Shown here: piece after piece, positions 8,682 through 17,884 of the stretch
Layout: the number at the start of each line of letters is the position of its first letter
Numbering within the stretch: position 1 is the first letter of the stretch
Source of the DNA: Granulosicoccus sp.
Lineage (GTDB): Bacteria; Pseudomonadota; Gammaproteobacteria; Granulosicoccales; Granulosicoccaceae
DNA length: 44,953 nucleotides
Reading direction: 5' to 3'
Assembly: GCA_020627685.1 (NCBI GenBank)
Contig: JAHDGK010000040.1
Location: 1-44,953 of the forward strand
The notes under the pieces: generated by a model
Databases searched by the model: none
Seen by the model: only the letters and a program-made list of their open reading frames with translations
Told to the model about the DNA's origin: nothing
Made by a program: the position numbers and the translations under genes

Positions 8682-10190
8682 ATGAGTGTTTCACTTAAAA
8701 CAGAGCCACTGTTCGCAGATACACTGAAAGGACGGCTGGACTACTCATTAACAAAAGATGACTTTATTGAGTGTTGTCTAGAAAATACAAAGCTGCTTCA
8801 TCAAGAGACGAACGATAGTTCTCAGCTTCTGTTTTATGCAATGCTGATTTTAGGGAAGCACACTAAAGGTTCAAACGCAGTTCAGCAGTTCACTCGCCTT
8901 TTTAAGGAAATGGGCAATGTTGAATGCGCGGACATTGTACACAACGGAGCATACCGATCAAAAGATCTCGAATTCTATTGGTCTACATCTAGGGATCTGT
9001 CTCATTTGTTTACGCCTAGCTCTGAAAAACCCATAAATACCTATAGCAGTAGTGAGGCAGATAGAGATCTTGATAAGCCACTCATGAGCGATGTGTGGAC
9101 TGACTATGCATTCTATGAAGTCGATAAAATTCCGAATCACAAGAAGCCTCGTAACTGGCATTTGTATAAGGTTAAAAATGCCACGCTTGCTTATGATACT
9201 GCTGAGTTTGTAGTACTCGACTCCATAGGCAATCCCGTTATCGATCTTTGTAGTGCGAAGTATCAACATGTCTACTTTACAGATATGTTTCGAGACTACT
9301 ACTTAAATAATGGCGCTCCTGAAGATGATAAACATCATGCGTCTAAGCTCAATGATGCCTTGATGATTCAGGATCTGATAAGAAAACCAAATTTTTGCCA
9401 CTGGTTATTAGATCAACTTCCACGACTAAGACAGTTGGAAGACTCGCAAAGCATAATCATGTACACGATGGCGCCTTTCATGAAGAATATGATCGAATCG
9501 ATGAATATTGATTCGAATCGAGTACACGAACTAGGTGAAAGAGCGGTGGTCGATATAGACAGTTTGACCATTGAATCCAGTATGGCAAAACACTTTTATC
9601 ACCCTTGCCAGGATGTTTGCCTGGATTTAATCGACTATATTGAGGGTTCGTTGTCGACAGATGTTGTTGACCCCAAGCCCAAGGATAAAAAACTTAATGT
9701 GTACTTATCCCGAAACAAATACGATGGACGCCGCATTTCCAACGAGGATGACCTTTTAAAGATTTTGGAAAAATACGGTTTCCACACGGTGTATCCTGAA
9801 GAGTTATCGATGGCAGAGCAAATATCCTTGTTCAGAAACGCTGAGGTTATCGTGTCGCCCCATGGTGCAAGCTTAGCCAATACGATATTCTGTAAAAACG
9901 TAACGCTAATTGAGATTTTCAATCAAAATTACGGCACACCCACGTTTTATATAATCGCCAAGCTACTCGGCTTCCAATATCAACATATTCTAGGCACAAA
10001 TCCTCTTCTACCTGACGACGAAAAACAAAGAATCGGACTACACAATCTTCAGTACGAAGACATGGAAGTTGATATAGCAAAACTCGAGGAATGTTTGTCA
10101 ACGGTATTCCCTAACTTCCGAAAAACTCGCGGTAGTTGGTTATCAGCATTCGCACGCATGGCACAACGATTAGTAAAAAAATCGACATGA
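8682..10190 (+). CDS. GT61-family glycosyltransferase (DUF563)
   Basis: This 502-residue protein has a C-terminal GT61/DUF563-type domain. NFCHWLLDQLPRLRQLED lies at about residues 228-245. YLSRNKYDGRRISNEDDL is the conserved SR..RR region, followed by VSPHGASLANTIFCKN at about 390-405 and LIEIFNQNYGTP. GT61 enzymes transfer sugars such as xylose or GlcNAc, and bacterial members occur in capsule and LPS loci. The first 150 residues show no known domain to me. Its stop overlaps the next start by four bases (ATGA), indicating translational coupling. An AGGAG at 8666-8670 is a plausible though distant SD for ATG 8682. Confidence 0.82.
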   Translation: MSVSLKTEPLFADTLKGRLDYSLTKDDFIECCLENTKLLHQETNDSSQLLFYAMLILGKHTKGSNAVQQFTRLFKEMGNVECADIVHNGAYRSKDLEFYWSTSRDLSHLFTPSSEKPINTYSSSEADRDLDKPLMSDVWTDYAFYEVDKIPNHKKPRNWHLYKVKNATLAYDTAEFVVLDSIGNPVIDLCSAKYQHVYFTDMFRDYYLNNGAPEDDKHHASKLNDALMIQDLIRKPNFCHWLLDQLPRLRQLEDSQSIIMYTMAPFMKNMIESMNIDSNRVHELGERAVVDIDSLTIESSMAKHFYHPCQDVCLDLIDYIEGSLSTDVVDPKPKDKKLNVYLSRNKYDGRRISNEDDLLKILEKYGFHTVYPEELSMAEQISLFRNAEVIVSPHGASLANTIFCKNVTLIEIFNQNYGTPTFYIIAKLLGFQYQHILGTNPLLPDDEKQRIGLHNLQYEDMEVDIAKLEECLSTVFPNFRKTRGSWLSAFARMAQRLVKKST

Positions 10191-10885
10191 CTTCATCTCA
10201 TTCCACAGTCATTATCCTTGGTATGCACCGCAGTGGCACCAGTGCATTAACTGGAACCTTGGAAAAAGCAGGTTTACAGCTAGGCACAGTCATTGAGAAA
10301 GCCTCTGACAACCTCAAAGGTAATCGTGAATCTCGCGCTATTATGCTGTTGCATGACGACATTCTTCAACGTAACGGGGGAAGCTGGGATAGGCCGCCCT
10401 CACACCTGAATTGGTCTCCTATACACCACGCCTTTCGAGACACAATTATAGAAACACATCGTCATGATTCTATTTGGGGCTTCAAAGACCCAAGAACCGT
10501 ACTAATGGCGGGTCCCTGGCGGGCAGCCCTGCCCTCCGCCACATTAGTGGGCATTTTCAGACATCCGTTCGCTGTGGCTCAGTCCCTGTTTAACAGAAGT
10601 GCAATGCCCTATGAAAAGTCTCTAGCGCTATGGACGCACTACAACCGAAACCTAATTTGGCACCAAAATGAACTGGGCCCCATACCATTCCTGGAGTTTT
10701 CACAAGACGGCTCGGAATTCCTCACTCAAGTGGAGAGGTTGGTGACTAAACTGGGACTATCCAGTGAAGGTTTGGACTTTTACGATACCGCACTCAAACA
10801 AAATGATTACCCGAACCTGGAGCATATTCCAGAATCCAGAACTGCGTTACAGCTTTATGAGAAGCTACAAGCGGTTATTCACTAG
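10187..10885 (+). CDS. Sulfotransferase family protein
   Basis: This 232-residue protein begins at ATG 10187, whose ATG overlaps the TGA of the GT61 gene. A longer in-frame start at 10136 lies inside that gene and is not needed. The 5' PAPS-binding signature is VIILGMHRSGTSALTGTLEK at residues about 8-27 and the 3'-phosphate signature is VGIFRHPFAVAQSLFNR, with IWGFKDPRTV just before. It resembles the prokaryotic sulfotransferase_3 type. It probably sulfates the glycan made by the operon, using PAPS in the cytoplasm. It is the last gene of the operon; the next gene, at 10924, is convergent. Confidence 0.85.
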   Translation: MTSSHSTVIILGMHRSGTSALTGTLEKAGLQLGTVIEKASDNLKGNRESRAIMLLHDDILQRNGGSWDRPPSHLNWSPIHHAFRDTIIETHRHDSIWGFKDPRTVLMAGPWRAALPSATLVGIFRHPFAVAQSLFNRSAMPYEKSLALWTHYNRNLIWHQNELGPIPFLEFSQDGSEFLTQVERLVTKLGLSSEGLDFYDTALKQNDYPNLEHIPESRTALQLYEKLQAVIH

Positions 10886-10923
10886 GCCGTTACCAAGAAT
10901 ATTTCAATAGGCGTGATAGCTGG

Positions 10924-11460
10924 CTATTGATCATTCTCCAAACGCTGAATGTCTACATTGACACTGTGCTCATCATTTGAAAGCAGCAAGCTGTCCTCAT
11001 CAATGGTGCACTGCAAGGACATTTTTCGACTCGTCAACTCTTCGCAGCCATCTGCCTGAATATGAAAGACAGACAGATTGTTATATCTTGAGAGAGCGAT
11101 CTTGTTCTGCTTCCACCACTCTCTGGATTTCTTAGCGTCATACGTGTATATCCGAACCTCCCGAGCTCTACCACACGCTTTACGAATACGTTTTTCATCA
11201 ACTTGACCAAAATCTACCCAAAGCTCAATTTCATCGGATAAAGATTTACTCCAAAGCTCAGGCTCGTCATCCGTATTCAAGCCTTTAGTAAACGTGAGTT
11301 GCTCACTGGCATTTAATGCAAAAGCCAGTAATCTCACCATCAATCGGTGGTTATTCTCTGACGGATGCATGGCGACTGTGAGTTCATGCGGCTGATAGTA
11401 GTGCCTATTCATATCAGCGATATTCAAGGCTACTTTAAAGATGGTTGCACTAATGGCCAT
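10924..11460 (-). CDS. yaeQ: YaeQ family protein
   Basis: This 178-residue protein has the full YaeQ pattern: MAISATIFKVALNIADMNRH at the start, HPSENNHRLMVRLLAFAL, DEPELWSKS, ELWVDFGQVDEKRIRKACGR and a late W..N....L. The family adopts a PD-(D/E)XK nuclease-like fold and is found mainly in gammaproteobacteria and relatives. Its function is not settled; early work on the E. coli protein linked it to RfaH suppression. It starts at ATG 11460 with an AGAGAG-type SD. It lies alone, convergent with the sulfotransferase. Confidence 0.9.
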   Translation of the reverse strand: MAISATIFKVALNIADMNRHYYQPHELTVAMHPSENNHRLMVRLLAFALNASEQLTFTKGLNTDDEPELWSKSLSDEIELWVDFGQVDEKRIRKACGRAREVRIYTYDAKKSREWWKQNKIALSRYNNLSVFHIQADGCEELTSRKMSLQCTIDEDSLLLSNDEHSVNVDIQRLENDQ

Positions 11461-11688
11461 ATCGGTAGTCTCTCTGATCGAACACTGTCAACGTCCAAAG
11501 AGTCTTTAAACCCGGACAAAAACTGAATAGATTGTCAATCTTACCCTTTAACGCTTTTTGACGCATTCACCGTCCAGCTCCTCTCACACATAAAAATTTC
11601 TCGTAAACGAGGCTCTATTATGGAACCAATATCGCCTAGTGATATCTAACTCCAGCTAAGCCCCGATACATGAATTGCCTGAAATCCA

Positions 11689-12003
11689 ATGATATTAGTT
11701 AATACCGTTTATCGGCGTTTCGCTTTGGCGAGTGTACTGTGGCTAGCGTTCTGGCCGATTCTATGGTTCATCAAAATAGGTGATATCACCGGCCCTAAAG
11801 CCTGGTTCTGGATTGTGGGAGAACTCAATTACCCCGTCGTGGCTATTGTGTATCTCATTCTCGACCACGTATTTAAAGGGTTTGGAATGAGACCATTGGC
11901 TATCTTTTCAGCGGCAATACTTCTCATAGTATTGGCTATGCCGTTTTACTACGAGAAGTACGGCTTCGCATTAGGCGTAACAATCGAGGCTCGGTATCTG
12001 TAA
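11689..12003 (+). CDS. Small hypothetical membrane protein
   Basis: This 104-residue protein is very hydrophobic, with three likely membrane segments at about residues 10-29 (LASVLWLAFWPILWFI), 46-63 (YPVVAIVYLILDHVF) and 69-88 (PLAIFSAAILLIVLAM). I do not recognise the family. The ATG at 11689 has no strong SD. It is transcribed away from yaeQ and converges on the Gfo/Idh/MocA gene, whose end is 57 bases away. Codon use does not stand out, but there is no functional clue, so a non-functional ORF is not excluded. Confidence 0.55.
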   Translation: MILVNTVYRRFALASVLWLAFWPILWFIKIGDITGPKAWFWIVGELNYPVVAIVYLILDHVFKGFGMRPLAIFSAAILLIVLAMPFYYEKYGFALGVTIEARYL

Positions 12004-12059
12004 CTTAGCATGACGATTGATCATCAACCGCCATGCGACCAAAACAGCCCGTAATAGAC

Positions 12060-13169
12060 TTACAGGCTCTCCCATGCGCTGTCATTAGCCGATGAACGTA
12101 CACATGTGGTGATAAATCTAACCCCATTGAGTCCTTCATCTATACCGGGCAGCACTCCGTTTTTTGAAGGATAAGTACGAATACGTTCTGCAGCTTCTGT
12201 ATATAGGTTTGCAAAGGCTTCTAAATACCCTTCTGGATGCCCCGCTGGAATGCGACTGACTTCATTGGCCTCATCGGATGCTCCCGCCCCACTGCGCGTC
12301 AGAATGGATCGTGGTTTTCCGAAAGCTGTGAAGTATAGATAATTGGGGTTTTCCTGTTCCCATTCGATTCCGCCCTGACTACCATACACTCGAAGCTTCA
12401 ACGCATTCTCAGAGCCTACGGCTACTTGCGAACACCAGAGCATGCCACGCGCTCCACCCTTAAATCGCAGCATTACGTGGGCATTGTCATCGACCTCTCT
12501 ATTGGCTACAAAAGATTGTAAGTCGGCAGACAAACTCTCGACCGTCAAGCCGGTCACGAACTGCGCCAGGTTAAACGCATGAGTACCAATATCACCCGTG
12601 GACCCACCTGCTCCAGATCTTAGTGGATCCGTTCGCCATTCACCTTGCTTATTACTTGCCGCTTCAGTCAACCAGTCTTGGGCATACTCAACTTGCACAA
12701 CCCGGACTTCACCTATCTGACCACTGGCGACAATTTCTCTCGCCTGCCTGATCATCGGGTAACCCGTATAGTTGTGAGTCAATATGAATAAAGCGTTCGC
12801 CTCTTTAGCCACCTTGACCAGTCTCTCAGCATCCTCAAGAGTGGATGTCAGCGGCTTATCGCAGATAACGTGAATACCACGCTCTAGAAACGCAATGGCC
12901 GCATCCGCATGAACGTGATTAGGAGTAACGATTGCTACGGCATCTATCCCCTCTTCCAGGTTTGCTTCCGCTGTCGCCATGTCAGAGAAATTATCATAGG
13001 ATCTTAACAATCCTAATTCGTCTGCACTTTCTCTCGCCTTTTCGGGAGTAGAAGATAAGGCCCCCGCAACGAGTTCAAAATGCCCGTCCATTCTCGCTGC
13101 TATGCGATGAACGGCTCCAATGAAGGCGTCCTTGCCCCCGCCCACCATGCCCAACTTGATTGGAGTCAT
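12060..13169 (-). CDS. Gfo/Idh/MocA family sugar or polyol dehydrogenase
   Basis: This 369-residue protein has an N-terminal Rossmann fold (KLGMVGGGKDAFIGAVHR) followed by VAIVTPNHVHADAAIAFL and the family signature HVICDKPLTSTLEDAE, where the Lys-Pro lies at the active site. The C-terminal alpha/beta domain contains STGDIGTHAFNLAQF with the catalytic Asp/His. It would oxidise or reduce a cyclic sugar, inositol or sugar derivative with NAD(P). It overlaps the isomerase-like gene upstream by one base (TAATG) and is last in the ABC transporter operon, so it acts on the imported substrate. The closest named relatives cannot be decided by eye. Confidence 0.9.
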   Translation of the reverse strand: MTPIKLGMVGGGKDAFIGAVHRIAARMDGHFELVAGALSSTPEKARESADELGLLRSYDNFSDMATAEANLEEGIDAVAIVTPNHVHADAAIAFLERGIHVICDKPLTSTLEDAERLVKVAKEANALFILTHNYTGYPMIRQAREIVASGQIGEVRVVQVEYAQDWLTEAASNKQGEWRTDPLRSGAGGSTGDIGTHAFNLAQFVTGLTVESLSADLQSFVANREVDDNAHVMLRFKGGARGMLWCSQVAVGSENALKLRVYGSQGGIEWEQENPNYLYFTAFGKPRSILTRSGAGASDEANEVSRIPAGHPEGYLEAFANLYTEAAERIRTYPSKNGVLPGIDEGLNGVRFITTCVRSSANDSAWESL

Positions 13170-14224
13170 TAGTTTATACCCAGCATGGTTTCGATTGCCG
13201 ACTTGTCCGAATCACCACCTGCAAAATCATCGAACGCAGTTTCGCAAACTCTAATAATGTGATCTTTTACAAACTCGGCTCCTTCTCTTGCACCATCTTC
13301 CGGGTGCTTTAAAGCGCATTCCCACTCAACGACGGCCCAACCATCAAATCCCATTGCCGTAAGTTTTGCGAAAATCGCCTTAAAATCTACTTGCCCATCA
13401 CCTAATGAACGGAATCGCCCTGCGCGGTTTACCCATGATTGATACCCGCCATAAACACCTTGTTTACCCGTCGAGTTAAATTCAGCATCCTTAACATGGA
13501 ACATCTTTATGCGCTCAGCATAGATATCAAGGTTTGCCAGATAGTCTAAACACTGCAATACATAATGACTTGGGTCGTAAAGCATGTTGCAACGTGCGTG
13601 ATTGTTAACCCTTTCGAGAAACATTTCGAAGGTCACCCCATCGTGAAGATCTTCACCGGGATGAATTTCATAGCAAACGTCAACTCCGCATTCATCGGCG
13701 TAATCGAGAATGGGCCGCCACCGATTTGCAAGTTCATCAAAGGCGGTCTCCACTAATCCTGCAGGACGTTGCGGCCAGGGATATATGTAAGGCCAGGCCA
13801 ATGCACCACTAAACGTAGCATGTGCGTTAATACCAAAATTCTGACTGGCCTTGAGTGCCAATTTAACTTGTTCAACAGCCCAAGCCTGCCGTGCGGCAGG
13901 ATTTCCCTGTACCTCGGGCGCCGCAAAGGCATCAAACGAAATATCATAAGCCGGATTAACAGCAACCAGCTGTCCTTGCAAATGCGTTGATAACTCTGTT
14001 ATTTCAACACCGTTTTCGGCCGCTATTCCCGCAATTTCATCGCAGTAGTCTTTACTACTTGCAGCACGTTCCAAATCAATCAGGCGCGAATCCCAAGATG
14101 GAACTTGAACCCCCTTATAACCACAGGAATTCGCCCATTTAGTAATAGACGACCAACTATTAAACGGCTCTTCATCACCTGCAAATTGGGCTAGGAATAA
14201 CGCCGGACCTTTCATCGTTCTCAT
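13169..14224 (-). CDS. Sugar phosphate isomerase/epimerase (xylose isomerase-like TIM barrel)
   Basis: This 351-residue protein has the AP endonuclease 2/xylose-isomerase-like barrel pattern. DVCYEIHPGEDLHDG supplies a metal-ligand Glu, NMLYDPSHYVLQ an Asp and His, IKMFHVKDAEF a second His, and WAVVEWECALKHPEDG a final Glu. These enzymes isomerise, epimerise or dehydrate keto-sugars and inositol derivatives. I prefer ATG 14224, with TAGGAT just upstream, over the TTG at 14230, which would leave no SD spacing. Partnership with a Gfo/Idh/MocA dehydrogenase and a ribose-type ABC transporter is common in sugar and inositol catabolic operons. Confidence 0.88.
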   Translation of the reverse strand: MRTMKGPALFLAQFAGDEEPFNSWSSITKWANSCGYKGVQVPSWDSRLIDLERAASSKDYCDEIAGIAAENGVEITELSTHLQGQLVAVNPAYDISFDAFAAPEVQGNPAARQAWAVEQVKLALKASQNFGINAHATFSGALAWPYIYPWPQRPAGLVETAFDELANRWRPILDYADECGVDVCYEIHPGEDLHDGVTFEMFLERVNNHARCNMLYDPSHYVLQCLDYLANLDIYAERIKMFHVKDAEFNSTGKQGVYGGYQSWVNRAGRFRSLGDGQVDFKAIFAKLTAMGFDGWAVVEWECALKHPEDGAREGAEFVKDHIIRVCETAFDDFAGGDSDKSAIETMLGIN

Positions 14225-14246
14225 GTTCAATCCTATAAGTGATATA

Positions 14247-14277
14247 CCGTCAGAAATCCGAACAGGATTTCTGACGG
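14247..14277 (-). terminator. Strong intercistronic hairpin after the binding-protein gene
   Basis: CCGTCAGAAATCC (14247-14259) and GGATTTCTGACGG (14265-14277) form a perfect 13-bp stem with a 5-base loop. It sits in the 70-base gap between the stop of the substrate-binding protein and the start of the isomerase gene. No U-run follows it on the minus strand, so it is more likely an mRNA-stabilising or partial-termination element than a full terminator. Such elements often raise binding-protein expression above the downstream genes. Confidence 0.7.
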
Positions 14278-14294
14278 CGGCGGTTGCCTTCTAA

Positions 14295-15248
14295 CTAGAA
14301 TGGAGAATCAGGGAAGTAGAATGATTCTGCGTTTTCAGACGTGATTAATGTGGCGCCGAGAATGTATCTTCCCGCCACAGGACCGTTAGATTTGAACGCT
14401 GCGACTGTCACATCCATAGCAGTAGCAATCATTGATGGCGGATACAACACATCAACCGGTACAAGCGTGTTACCGTCCATGATGCCTTTTATGGTTTCTT
14501 TCATCCCTGCGCCACCGACGACGAACATGCCGTCACCCGTTCGTTCGGCTTGCTCTAACGCGGCAACTACACCAATCGCAATGTCATCGTCTTGAGCCCA
14601 GACCGCATCAATATCAGGAAATCTTGATAGGAAATCCTGCATAACTTCAAACCCATCGTCACGATTCCAATTAGCATGCTTGTGATCAAGAACATTGATG
14701 CCTGACCCTTCAATCGTTTCCATGAAGGCATCGAATCGCTCATTATCTATTAACGTTGGAATACCGCGTAAAATAACAATGTTGTCGCCTGACTCAAGGC
14801 GAGTCATCATGTACTCAGCCGACACACGACCCAACTCCGGGTTGTTTCCGGCAACATAAATATCTTCAATTCCGGGTTGGCTAAGCCCTCTATCTACAAC
14901 GGTAATCAGTGCACCTGATTTCTTAACGTTTAATACAGGGTCTGTCAGCGGCTCGGACTCAAACGGCAAAACAACTAACGCATCTATCTGATGAACTGAC
15001 ACAAGATCTTCGAGTGCGCTGGCTTGAGCCGCTGGATCCGGTGAATTAACCAGCACAAGATCAATGTCCGGGTGTAGGGCTTCAAGTCTTTTTTCAGCTT
15101 GCTCAGCATGCCAGTTCATACCAGCTGCCCAGGCGTGGGTTGGCGTCGGATAACTTACACCGATCTTTATTTTATCGGCACTTAAGGCAGTACTCGATAC
15201 GAGCGCTGCACTGAGTGCAAGTGCGGTGGTGATGAGTGGTTTTTTCAT
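14295..15248 (-). CDS. Sugar ABC transporter substrate-binding protein (ribose type)
   Basis: This 317-residue periplasmic-binding protein has a clear signal peptide (MKKPLITTALALSAALVSS, cleaved near ALSA). The mature start IKIGVSYPTPTHAWAAGM and repeats such as DALVVLPFESEPLTDPV, VTVVDRG, MMTRLESGDNIVILRG and AVWAQDDDIAIGVVAALE match the type I sugar-binding family (RbsB-like). I chose ATG 15248, which follows GGAGAG at good spacing and gives a normal signal peptide; an ORF extension to 15281 is not needed. It binds an unidentified sugar or polyol in the periplasm and delivers it to the permease and ATPase encoded upstream. Confidence 0.92.
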   Translation of the reverse strand: MKKPLITTALALSAALVSSTALSADKIKIGVSYPTPTHAWAAGMNWHAEQAEKRLEALHPDIDLVLVNSPDPAAQASALEDLVSVHQIDALVVLPFESEPLTDPVLNVKKSGALITVVDRGLSQPGIEDIYVAGNNPELGRVSAEYMMTRLESGDNIVILRGIPTLIDNERFDAFMETIEGSGINVLDHKHANWNRDDGFEVMQDFLSRFPDIDAVWAQDDDIAIGVVAALEQAERTGDGMFVVGGAGMKETIKGIMDGNTLVPVDVLYPPSMIATAMDVTVAAFKSNGPVAGRYILGATLITSENAESFYFPDSPF

Positions 15249-15321
15249 TATGCTCTCCAGTGTGAAGCGGACTACCCTCAAAACGAGGGGCCCTATTGGT
15301 TTCTTTAACGAAACTTATATT

Positions 15322-16323
15322 TTAATTTTTGGCTGAACCACGCTGTAACCAAACAGCGATGATGATGATTAAGCCCTGCATGGTTCCATTTAAATAATTG
15401 GAAATCATGTCGGTGAAGTTCAGAATATTTCCGATAGTGGTGAGTATCAGCGCGCCTAGAATCGTGCCTCCGATGCGTCCGTAACCACCCTTCAGCACAG
15501 TGCCTCCAATGATTACCGCAGCAATAGCTTCAAGCTCCCACAGAACACCGGTGGAAGAAGATGCAGAACCAAGACGAGGTACATAAATGATGGTTGCCAG
15601 CGCAACACATAAACCTTGAATGATGTAGGTGTAGGTTTTAACACGATCAACTTTTATTGCAGAATACTTGGCAACACTTTCATTCGAACCAATTGCGGTG
15701 CAATAGCGACCAAACGCGGTTCGATTCAAAAGCAGCCAGCCGGATATCGCGACTACCGCAAACACCCACACAGGGATGGGCAAACCTAGAAAACTGTCGT
15801 AGTAAACGGGTCGATAGACACCACGAATTTCAAAATTTAGTGACAGTGTCCCACCATCGGCAAAATAGGTGACAAGTGAACGGAAAATCCCCATTGTGCC
15901 CAGCGTCACTATGAACGCTTCAATTTTTCCCTTTGTGGTTAAGGCCCCATTTATATACCCAGCGCCAATACCTAAAATAATGGCGCACAAACAACCAAGG
16001 ATGACAGTAGCTACGCCTGAGCCTATCGTCTCTACCAGCGCATTCATGGTGATGATCATGACACCGGCAATGACTGCAGCCATTGATCCTACAGATAGGT
16101 CGATACCGCCGGAGGTAATAACAAACGTTGCACCTATCGCGATAATTCCGATGAAAGCAGAGCGTGTAAGCAGATTGGATATGTTGCCTTCACTGATAAA
16201 CGCCGGGTTAAGCAGGTATCCGATAACACACAAGATAAGCAATGCAATGGCGGGCCCGGCCGTTGTGAGATCCACTCCCATACCAGCCAACGAAAATTTC
16301 TTTGATGCCGGCTTATCAGACAT
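15322..16323 (-). CDS. Sugar ABC transporter permease (RbsC-like)
   Basis: This 333-residue polytopic membrane protein has the RbsC/AraH-type signature TSGGIDLSVGSMAAV, then GGYGRIGGTILGALIL and several hydrophobic spans. The reading frame continues upstream to 16488 inside the ATPase gene, but ATG 16323 (MSDKPASKKF) is the natural start and overlaps the ATPase stop by eight bases, a normal coupling arrangement. It forms the transmembrane channel for the sugar bound by the protein at 14295. The next gene (binding protein) follows after 73 bases that hold two short hairpins. Confidence 0.92.
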   Translation of the reverse strand: MSDKPASKKFSLAGMGVDLTTAGPAIALLILCVIGYLLNPAFISEGNISNLLTRSAFIGIIAIGATFVITSGGIDLSVGSMAAVIAGVMIITMNALVETIGSGVATVILGCLCAIILGIGAGYINGALTTKGKIEAFIVTLGTMGIFRSLVTYFADGGTLSLNFEIRGVYRPVYYDSFLGLPIPVWVFAVVAISGWLLLNRTAFGRYCTAIGSNESVAKYSAIKVDRVKTYTYIIQGLCVALATIIYVPRLGSASSSTGVLWELEAIAAVIIGGTVLKGGYGRIGGTILGALILTTIGNILNFTDMISNYLNGTMQGLIIIIAVWLQRGSAKN

Positions 16324-17842
16324 TGGCGCTTTCCTTTTTAAGTCCTGTTGCATAACGGACAATTTCGTATTCATTAATCGCATCGCCGGTAACCTCACCG
16401 GCAATTTTCCCCTCTCGCATAACAATGACTCTATGACTAACGCCAATGACTTCTGGCATTTCTGAGGAGACCACAACAACCGACACACCCTCGGATGCTA
16501 TTGCCGCTATAAAATGGTAGATCTGCTGTTTCGTGCCTACGTCAATACCGCGTGTAGGCTCGTCGATAATGACGATGCTGGGATCGCATTCCATAATCTT
16601 TGCAAGCAACAACTTTTGTTGATTGCCGCCGGATAGATCACCGACGTTGACCCCTGAATCCAGAGCACGAATATCAAAGCGACGGATTGCCCGTGTTAAA
16701 GCATTTTCTTCTGACTCCCGGTCAATACCAAAACGCTTAACAAACTTAGGCAGTGAGAACAAAGTTAGATTGGGCCGCATCTGTTGATTGAGTAATAACC
16801 CTTTGCCTTTCCTGTCTTTGGTCAAGTAGACAATGCCGGCATCTCTGGCCTGTGCAACGGATGTAAATTGACGGGCCTGTCCATGGACAGCAACTGAGCC
16901 ACTGTAAATGGGATTGATACCGCAGATAGCTTCGAAGAGTGCCGAACGACCAGAGCCAATCAAGCCGGAGAATCCAAGAATTTCTCCTTGCCGCTGTATA
17001 AACGAAACTCCTTCTACTCCGGCAGCAAATAAGTTGTTTACTTCCAGAGCAACCGGCGCATCGACATCAATCTCGTTCATCGGAGGAAACAAATCCGATA
17101 ATTCACGCCCAACCATCATTCTGGCCATTGCATCTAGCGTAAGGTCAGCAACACTATGGGTACCAATCCATTGCCCGTCTCTAAGAACAGTGACGCGATC
17201 AGATATGGACTTCACTTCTCCCAACTTATGAGAGACAAATATGATGGCAACCCCTTTTGACTTCAGATGTTCAACTTGCTGAAAGAACAGTTCGGTTTCT
17301 GATTCAGTCAGGACAGCCGTCGGCTCATCCATGATCAGCACACGCGCGTTGCGGCTGATCGCTTTGATAATTTCGACCATTTGCTTCTGAGCAATGGACA
17401 AATCTGATACCCGGTCTGAGGCGGAAATGTTGAGCCCTATTTCGCGGAGGTACTCACTCACCTTCGCATTCATTGCCGCGCGATCCAGGACGCCGCCTTT
17501 CATGATTTCCCGCCCGAGGAAAACGTTTTCCTCGACGCTCATCTGCTCAGCAAGATTGAGCTCCTGGTGAATCAGGACGACACCCAGCTTCTCTGTTTCG
17601 CCATTTGGTGGTAAGGCCACCTTTTCACCATCTAGATAAATCTGACCAGAGGTGGGGCTATGGAATCCGGCCAATACTTTCATGAGAGTGGTTTTACCGG
17701 CGCCGTTTTCACCAATCAGTGCGTGAACCTCTCCTGCATATATATCCAGATTGATGCTGAACAACACCGGCACTTTACCGAAGGATTTGCTCACGCAATC
17801 TGCCCGTAATACAGGCACTGCTACCGCCTCTATTTCGACCAT
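16316..17842 (-). CDS. Sugar ABC transporter ATP-binding protein (RbsA-like, two nucleotide-binding domains)
   Basis: This 508-residue protein is a duplicated ABC ATPase of the carbohydrate CUT2 class. Domain 1 has Walker A GENGAGKTTLMK, the signature LSIAQKQM and Walker B VLIMDEPTAVLT. Domain 2 has a degenerate Walker A (GLIGSGRSALFEAI), LSGGNQQKLLLAK and VIIDEPTRGID. The weakened second P-loop is normal for this class. I prefer ATG 17842, with GGGA six bases before it, over TTG 17854. It is the first gene of the sugar operon, facing away from the LacI gene with multiple operators between. Confidence 0.92.
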   Translation of the reverse strand: MVEIEAVAVPVLRADCVSKSFGKVPVLFSINLDIYAGEVHALIGENGAGKTTLMKVLAGFHSPTSGQIYLDGEKVALPPNGETEKLGVVLIHQELNLAEQMSVEENVFLGREIMKGGVLDRAAMNAKVSEYLREIGLNISASDRVSDLSIAQKQMVEIIKAISRNARVLIMDEPTAVLTESETELFFQQVEHLKSKGVAIIFVSHKLGEVKSISDRVTVLRDGQWIGTHSVADLTLDAMARMMVGRELSDLFPPMNEIDVDAPVALEVNNLFAAGVEGVSFIQRQGEILGFSGLIGSGRSALFEAICGINPIYSGSVAVHGQARQFTSVAQARDAGIVYLTKDRKGKGLLLNQQMRPNLTLFSLPKFVKRFGIDRESEENALTRAIRRFDIRALDSGVNVGDLSGGNQQKLLLAKIMECDPSIVIIDEPTRGIDVGTKQQIYHFIAAIASEGVSVVVVSSEMPEVIGVSHRVIVMREGKIAGEVTGDAINEYEIVRYATGLKKESANV

Positions 17843-17884
17843 TTCCGTTCCCAAATGCCTGATGCGCTGCTCATGATGGGCGAG

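Noticed and set aside
10905-10929. CAATAG...CTATTG repeat as terminator between sulfotransferase and yaeQ
   Set aside because: The stem is short and AT-rich, there is no T-run, and it overlaps the yaeQ stop.
11600-11611. CTCGT-AA-ACGAG palindrome upstream of the small membrane protein
   Set aside because: Five-base arms are too short to call an operator without a second copy or a nearby regulator.
15869-16465. 198-codon plus-strand frame inside the permease and ATPase genes
   Set aside because: It is antisense to two well-conserved transporter genes and has no recognisable domain.
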